Shown: positions 58,214 through 64,000 of the stretch, in pieces
Layout of the letters: each line of letters opens with the position of its first letter
Numbering within the stretch: the first letter of the stretch is position 1
Assembly (NCBI GenBank): GCA_949825025.1
Contig: OX463778.1
Coordinates: forward strand, 45,114,646-45,178,645
Direction of reading: 5' to 3'
Length of the DNA stretch: 64,000 nt
Source of the DNA: Siphlonurus alternatus
Taxonomy: Eukaryota > Arthropoda > Insecta > Ephemeroptera > Siphlonuridae
Made by a program: the position numbers and the translations under genes
Notes under the pieces: generated by a model
Seen by the model: the letters and a program-made list of their open reading frames with translations, nothing else
What the model was told of the DNA's origin: nothing
Databases searched by the model: none

Positions 58214-58846
58214 AGTAGAGTGAGCGATTGCATTTTTTTTAATATTTTATTTTCTAAAAATAGTTTAAGCTGCCCTCTATTGTGAAATGAAAACCAAAAA
58301 ATTCCATCACAAATAGTTTCACCACAAAAAATTCCCAAAGTTGGTGTTTCGGAGGCCTTATGGACCATAAAACCGCGTTTTACTCCAACTTTTTCTGAAC
58401 TATGGTACCATTTAAAAAATACTTACGTAATCTGTGATGAATTCTTTAATGAATTTTCAAATAAAAGTTTTTTTTTACGGGGTAGTTTTCTTGGAAAAAA
58501 ATCATGAAAATCCTTATGGGAATTTACCTGCAAAAACTGAAAGATTTTTTTCCGAAGAAACGGCTCCGTAAAAAAAAATTTTTATTTAAAAATCCATTAA
58601 AGAATTCATCACAGATTACGTAGGTATTTTTTAAATGGTAGCATAGTTCAGAAAATGTTGGAGCAAAATGCGGTTTTATGTTCCATAAGGCTGCACGTCA
58701 AAGACCGCTGAAACACCAATTTTGGGAATTTTTTGTGGTGAAACTATTTGAGATGGAATTTTTTGGTTTTCATTTCTCAATAGAGGGCAGATTAAACTAT
58801 TTTTAGAAAATAAAATATAAAAAAAAATGCAATCACTCACTCTACT
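58214..58846. mobile_element. TTAA-flanked foldback MITE
   Basis: 633 bp. Ends AGTAGAGTGAG and CTCACTCTACT; TTAA at 58210-58213 and 58847-58850. Arms of about 300 nt pair with modest change (shared AATTCCCAAA/TTTGGGAATT, TTAAAAAATAC). Confidence 0.9.
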
Positions 58847-58863
58847 TTAAGAACATTATTATT

Positions 58864-58894
<31 letters not shown>

Positions 58895-58897
<3 letters not shown>

Positions 58898-59344
58898 GAT
58901 GACATATAGTAAGTTTTTTCAACTTACAGAAATGGGCAGTATTTTATATAATTTTAAACTTCTACCGTGTTTACCCGCCAAGACAAGAAAAGAAAATTTG
59001 TAAGAAAATTTAAAAGTCTTCCGAGGTGGGACTCGAACCCACATCTCTCTGTGCAATCGCGGCGGCGAGCGCCTTATCCCCTTAGACCACTCGGTCGACC
59101 TTCAAATCTCTGACAAATTCTCTTTACTTATACTGCGCCAGCCGTGAAGTTGGCGCCAAGAGGCCAGAACGCTAGCCGCGAACTTTTAAACTCAAATGAG
59201 TAGCCTCCAAATTTTAACACCCATGTAAGTGAAATGATGAAGATGACATATAGTAAGTTTTTCAACTTACAGACATTGGCAGTATTTTATATAATTTTAA
59301 ACTTCTACCGTGTTCACCCGCCAAGACAAGAAAAGAAAATTTGT
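58895..59344. repeat. tRNA-like unit between two 106-bp direct repeats
   Basis: Copies at 58895-59001 and 59239-59344 are nearly identical (GAAGATGACATATAGTAAGT ... CGCCAAGACAAGAAAAGAAA). Between them is a tRNA-derived sequence plus unrelated DNA. After both copies a CTTATACTG.CGC string follows: directly in copy 2, and after the tRNA-like insert in copy 1. Copy 2 therefore looks like the form lacking the insert. Confidence 0.8.
59019..59100 (-). mobile_element. tRNA-derived SINE head or tRNA pseudogene
   Basis: On the minus strand: D-arm-like GACCGAGTGGTCTAAGG and a perfect B box inside GTGGGTTCGAGTCCCAC (T stem and loop). The D-arm wording resembles Leu/Ser tRNAs, but an extra GGATAAGG follows it, the anticodon arm does not fold well and the acceptor stem is broken, so a functional tRNA is unlikely. 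Confidence 0.65.
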
Positions 59345-59363
59345 CTTATACTGGCGCAGAATG

Positions 59364-59367
59364 TATA

Positions 59368-59430
<63 letters not shown>
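59364..59430 (+). repeat. (TA)n microsatellite
   Basis: About 30 TA units with one break near its start. Another run lies at 58868-58894, just before the first direct repeat. Confidence 0.9.
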
Positions 59431-59432
<2 letters not shown>

Positions 59433-59572
59433 ATCCAATAGGTCACCCAATTTATTTATTTATTTAATTTCAGTTAATAATGCTAATAGTGTATTATAGT
59501 TCTTTTCACATTTTCAGTTTGCAATCTCTAAGACAATGAAGGTTTTTAAATATAATCGTTTAATATTAATAA

Positions 59573-62393
59573 CCCACACAGCACACAAAACTCAATATCT
59601 AGATATTTTTTGGATATTTTTTGTATATGCAGATATTTAGTGGATATGCCACAATTCAAGATAACGATATCTAATATTTATACAATATTTATCTAAAGTG
59701 CCGAGATAATATGTAGATAAAAATTGGATACTGCCATCTTTTACCTTTGCTTATTTTGGAAGAGATATTATATAGATAAAGTTATCCAAATTTTAAACAT
59801 GCACATGACAGTTAAAATTTATAATAAATAATATATTAATAGATTTATTGTATATAATGTATAAAAAAAAGAATGAACAAAAGTTATTATTATTTAATGT
59901 TATATTATATACTTCAAATTAATAATTTTAATATATAAATTTTATGTACATATTGTTTATTCCATTGAAATTTTGAATTAATTAAATTTTGAAACCTAAA
60001 TTAATTAAATTTTTCTTTCATTAATAAATTAAAATAATTAATGCGTATGTAAACTTTTTAAAACTTACTGCATATTTTATAGATAATTTTATCTATAATT
60101 TATCTGAGGATATTTTTATCTAGATATTTTATAGATAATTTTATCTATTCTCTATCTGGAGCGATTTTTTTGCATCGCGGGTACAATTTTTATGTGACGT
60201 CATGCGCACTTCGAAAATTCTGCATGTTTGTTGTAAACACAACGGTTTTATCGTGAAAAATATATCAATTTCTCATCTAAAACCGAAAATATCTTCAAGT
60301 GGAAGGTAAGAAATCAATTATGAGTATTTTCTGCTCATAAATCTTTGGTCGGCTTTAACAATGTGTGTACTTTTTGTCCAGAAAAGTGGATTATATGGGC
60401 TGCGGCGGTTGACTGCATGATGCACCAATGTAAGCCTTGGAGTATTGGAGTAGCCATGCAGGTTTCAAGTCGTCTAATAATTTATAAGGTATGCAATGAG
60501 GGTTTAATTATTACAATGTTTTTGCCGGTATTAAAATTAACATTATTTCAGGCCAGCATTTGTAATTATATTATAATATGGATGATATATTATTAACAAT
60601 TTTAGGTTCGTTATTTTCACCGACCGCGGCGCTTATGATATCATATGCATATATACTGTATATGTATGCATACGTTTTACAGCTGTGTATTTATGGATAC
60701 TGTATTTTTACTATAATATTTATTACTGCAAATATTTATACTGTAATTTCTGTATACACAGTATAATTCTATAACAATATGTCACAAATAAGCAGCATTT
60801 TTATTTTAAAGTTTCAGTACAGTATTTCATATGCAAGTGCGCGCAGTATGCATACATATTTATATTAGTTTTCACCACCTCTATTGTTTTCTAGGAGCAA
60901 ATTTCACATTGGCCATACAGTGGCTATATATTTTCATAATGACCAAAATGCAGCCATTCTGCAAGCAGCATAAACATAAATATAGTGATGTTTATATGTT
61001 TTTTTTTTTTTTTAACTTTACAGGGGTGCAGACATGACAACATCCAATACCTAGACCCAGCTTATCTACCCATGGCATAAATTATAGTGGGAGGTGTGGC
61101 GCAGTGCACTTGACCGGGTCTCGTCAGATCACCGAAGTCAAGCAACGCCGAGCGTGGTTAGTAGTTGGATGGGTGACCATTTTCAACAAAAACCACGTTT
61201 CCCACCCAGGGGTAAAACGTTGCGCTTTTCCACTATGTGGTTCCCCTGGCTTTGGACCATTGCACATCCGGTTCATTGACAAAAGCTGTAGCGTCCATCC
61301 TGGCTGAGGTTTCCACGTTTCCCTCAGCCGCAGGCAAATGCCGGGATGGATTTGCAAGGCCGTGGCCGCCCTCGTTCCAGAAGAGCCCGCGAAACGCTCA
61401 AGTTAGGGTTTCGGAAGGTTCGGGGTTTCAAAGTAGTATATGTAATTAGTAAATAGAAGTACCCAATAGGGTTTGATTAAAAACTAAAAAAAAAAAAAAA
61501 ATAAATTATACAGTGCAACATATTGGTTCCTGAAAACTGCAGCCAGCTGTAATGGGCAATATCATCAGATCATCACTACAGATCAGCAATGCTGACCAGC
61601 AAAAGAAGCCAAGCAAGTAGGGAGAACAGTGTGTATATGTTTTTAAAATGAATAAGTGAGATAATTTTTAATGTATGCATACTAAATTGCAGTTGTTTTC
61701 CTTGTATTTTTATATACTCTTGCATATTTATAATAATTTAGTACATCTGTATTGCTCAATTAAGGTTCTTTTACTTTTTTAATAACAATTAAAACAAAAC
61801 ATATATAATGCATACTGTATGCATACAGTTAATTGTTTTATATGGAATTTGTTATACTGTATGCCATGCATGCAATGACTATATATGCATTTAATATTAT
61901 AATTTTTAATATATATTGAAATATTAATGAATATGCATACAGTATTATATAATATATGTGTTTATGTTATAATATGTCAGCAGTAGTTAAGTTTTGTTAA
62001 GAAATGAGAACCAATTTTGTCATATAATATTATTTTTTTATCATTCTACATGTATGATGATTTATCACAAGTTCTTTAAAATTTCCTATAATGTATGTTG
62101 ATTGAGAAATGTTATAAATAATAAAAATGTATGTTAAATTAAATTATTATGTGTGTTTTTACTTAAAAATAAAAGCATAGTATATAGGAGGATAATATAG
62201 CAAGATAAAAACTGTATAATTATAGGATAAGATATTAACAAGATAACTTTATCCAAAAAATAGAGGACATTTAGCTAGAAAATATCCATGAAAGTTCATA
62301 GATAATATCTATATAATTTTTAGATAAGTAAAAAGTTCTATACAGATTATATCTAGATATCATCTAAAAAATATCCATTGTGTGCTGTGTGGG
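59573..62393. mobile_element. Element E, copy 2, carrying a SINE
   Basis: Same ends as copy 1 (CCCACACAGCACACAA and complement), with AA on both sides. Aside from the 424-bp SINE insertion it differs from copy 1 by only a handful of substitutions and one small indel (e.g. TTACTACTGC/TTATTACTGC; AAGCATAATAGTAT/AAGCATAGTAT). The copies must be recent. The shared exon-like blocks and lack of a transposase are as described for copy 1. Confidence 0.9.
61087..61500 (+). mobile_element. 5S rRNA-derived SINE with poly-A tail
   Basis: The head (about 61100-61180) matches the 5S rRNA 3' half: TCTCGTCAGATCACCGAAG, AAGCAACGCCGAGCGTGG, TTAGTAGTTGGATGGGTGAC. This includes the internal promoter region. A body of about 300 bp follows and a poly-A of 15 ends it. 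The 10-bp ATAAATTATA is duplicated at 61077-61086 and 61501-61510 and occurs once, uninterrupted, at 28310-28319 in element E copy 1. Confidence 0.93.
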
Positions 62394-62487
62394 AACTGTA
62401 TTGTCCATTACTTCATAGCTGTATGTGCTCTGAAGGGTACGATTATTGTTGTTTACCCAGGCAAATTTTCCTGAATCCTTCTCTTAA

Positions 62488-62825
62488 AGGTATACAGGCC
62501 TCAAATTACAAATTAGACAGACATTAAGTGTTGCTCAAGTTTATAATCAACATTCGCATTATTTTTACCTGCGCGCGGTGCGTCTGTGCGAAGTCGCGCT
62601 GTAAAGAAAGCCCTTGCTGACGTCACAACTCACAGCTAGCACCGATTAGCATTGAGTTGTGACGTCATCAAGGACTTCGTGACGTCATCAAGGACTAAAT
62701 TTCTTACTTTGAACTGCGACTTCGCACGGATGCATCACGCGTGGAAAAAAATGATGCGAATGTTGATTATATACTCTAAACCCACTTGGTGACTGTCTAA
62801 TTTGTATTTTGAGGCCTGTATGCCT
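62488..62825. mobile_element. TTAA-flanked foldback MITE
   Basis: 338 bp. Ends AGGTATACAGGCCTCAAA and TTTTGAGGCCTGTATGCCT; TTAA at 62484-62487 and 62826-62829. Two tandem copies of GTGACGTCATCAAGGACT lie near the centre. Confidence 0.88.
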
Positions 62826-62991
62826 TTAATGAGCTTTACGTCAAGCAGACAGCTCATTACTGTACATAATTATTTATTGTGTTAGGCTTATATTTTTTTT
62901 TTTTTATTCGTGACGAGGGATTGGAAGCATTTTTAATTGCTTCTAGGGATTGGAAGCATTTTTAATTGTTTCTAAAATACTGAACTTTTAA

Positions 62992-63700
62992 AGGCCTTAT
63001 GAACCTTTGCACAATATTAAGTACACGGTTAGCTTTGCTTTAGTATGATTCGGCTGCATAAATATTTTTGTTTAAAAAAAAATTGCACAAATATCAGAGA
63101 TAATAGCCGATGAAAAGGAACCTGTGACGTCACTCACGCTCATTCAGCGGCAACAATATAGGGAAATCCCTGCAAAAGATAGGTTCACTCCCTCTGCAAC
63201 CACGGCCGCAATTTTACTTCTGGAATTTTGAAACTTTACCAGGGCAGTCTTGATAGTATTTGTCAAATAGCCTGAAAGATTTTTTTTGATGACATTCATA
63301 CAAACTGAGTTATTGCGGTAGAAAGAGGAGCAAAAATGTTGTATAGGAAAACATGTTAAATTTTTAGCTTATCTTGCAACGGCAATAACTCAATCTGTAC
63401 ACACGCCACCAAAAAAATTCTTTCAGGCTATTTGACAAATACTATCAAGACTGCCCTGATAAAGTTTCAAAATTCCAGAAGTAAAATTGTGGCCGTGGTT
63501 GCAGCGGGAGTGAACCTATCTTTTGCAGGGATTTCCCTATATTGTCACCGCTGAATGAGCGTGAGTGACGTCAATGGTGCTTCTCCATCGGCTATTATCT
63601 CTGATATTTGTGCTACTGAATCCAAAAAAATTATGCAGCCGAATCACCCTGAAGCAAAGCTAACCGTGCACTTAATACTGTGAAAAGGTTCAGAAGGCCT
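62992..63700. mobile_element. TTAA-flanked foldback MITE (copy 2)
   Basis: Same family as 10440-11147: ends AGGCCTTATGAACC and GGTTCAGAAGGCCT, TTAA at 62988-62991 and 63701-63704, 709 bp. Shared blocks include CAAATATCAGAGATAATAGC and GGGAAATCCCTGCAAAAGAT. Confidence 0.9.
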
Positions 63701-63704
63701 TTAA

Positions 63705-64000
63705 GTAGTTGATGTGCCATTTGTATTTTAATAGAACTTTTTGTATAATATCTGTACCATGTTATTTTCTTTTCATGTTCTTTAATTTGTGTGATGTAAA
63801 TTATATGATGTATTACAGTATTTATACTTCTTCTTATATGTTACTAACACACTCGAATTTAAAATTGACATTTAATTGCTCTACAAAACATGTATTCTGT
63901 ATGTACGGCATTACATGTAATTACAACAATATAATTATTATATTTTTGTACCAATAATTGTTGTTTAATTTCAGAAAACCATTCGAAAATAAATTATATA
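63705..64000. other. Right-edge AT-rich sequence
   Basis: No gene recognised. An acceptor-like TTGTTTAATTTCAG at 63961-63974 could precede an exon beyond the window, but only 26 bases remain. Confidence 0.3.

Noticed and set aside
59019..59100. Functional tRNA gene
   Set aside because: The acceptor stem does not pair and the anticodon arm does not fold despite a perfect B box; a SINE head or pseudogene fits better.
61087..61180. Functional 5S rRNA gene
   Set aside because: Only the internal-promoter half matches 5S, and it is followed by a SINE body, poly-A and target duplication.

Overview
The window is AT-rich nuclear DNA from an animal. Genes are split by introns with GT-AG boundaries. 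One host gene is secure: a seven-exon VPS36 (ESCRT-II subunit) with clear similarity to metazoan VPS36. SINEs with 5S rRNA-like and tRNA-like heads, hAT-, TTAA- and TA-type MITEs, a Ty3/gypsy element and long (TA)n runs point to a repeat-laden invertebrate, perhaps a marine one such as a sponge. That last guess is weak, and nothing in the window identifies a species.

Layout. 1-7.1 kb: a probable minus-strand gene leaving the left edge, with a signal-peptide exon at 1186-1355 and a possible GC-rich 5' exon near 6.8-7.1 kb. 7.1-14.7 kb: intergenic DNA with stacked inverted-repeat elements. 14.7-21 kb: VPS36, with MITEs in intron 2, just upstream of the ATG and just after the stop. 22.6-40.0 kb: the most unusual region, a set of nested terminal-inverted-repeat (TIR) elements. 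Element A (17.4 kb) encloses B (11.2 kb) and F (4.6 kb); B encloses D (3.0 kb) and E (2.4 kb). Each has its own TIR, and each is lined inside its ends with many copies of its own short motif in inverted orientation. Removing D or F with one 2-bp target duplication restores the host repeat exactly. No transposase is visible. D, E and F (and, more weakly, B) contain promoter-like segments and exon-like segments with consensus splice sites.

41.6-54.8 kb: a minus-strand Ty3/gypsy retrotransposon with intact gag (973 codons), a -1 frameshift signal, pol (protease, RT, RNase H, integrase) and a third ORF of 429 codons that overlaps the pol stop as ATGA and is predicted coiled coil, not envelope. 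The two flanking LTRs differ in length and sequence, and the right LTR is followed by a piece of another related element, so the locus looks recombined. 54.8-64 kb: a LINE remnant, candidate exons of a second plus-strand gene, more TTAA foldback elements, a tRNA-derived repeat, and a second near-identical copy of element E that carries a 5S-derived SINE with a clean target duplication.

VPS36 is the only gene whose cellular job can be stated: endosomal sorting. The remaining features are mainly mobile DNA that has inserted into earlier mobile DNA.
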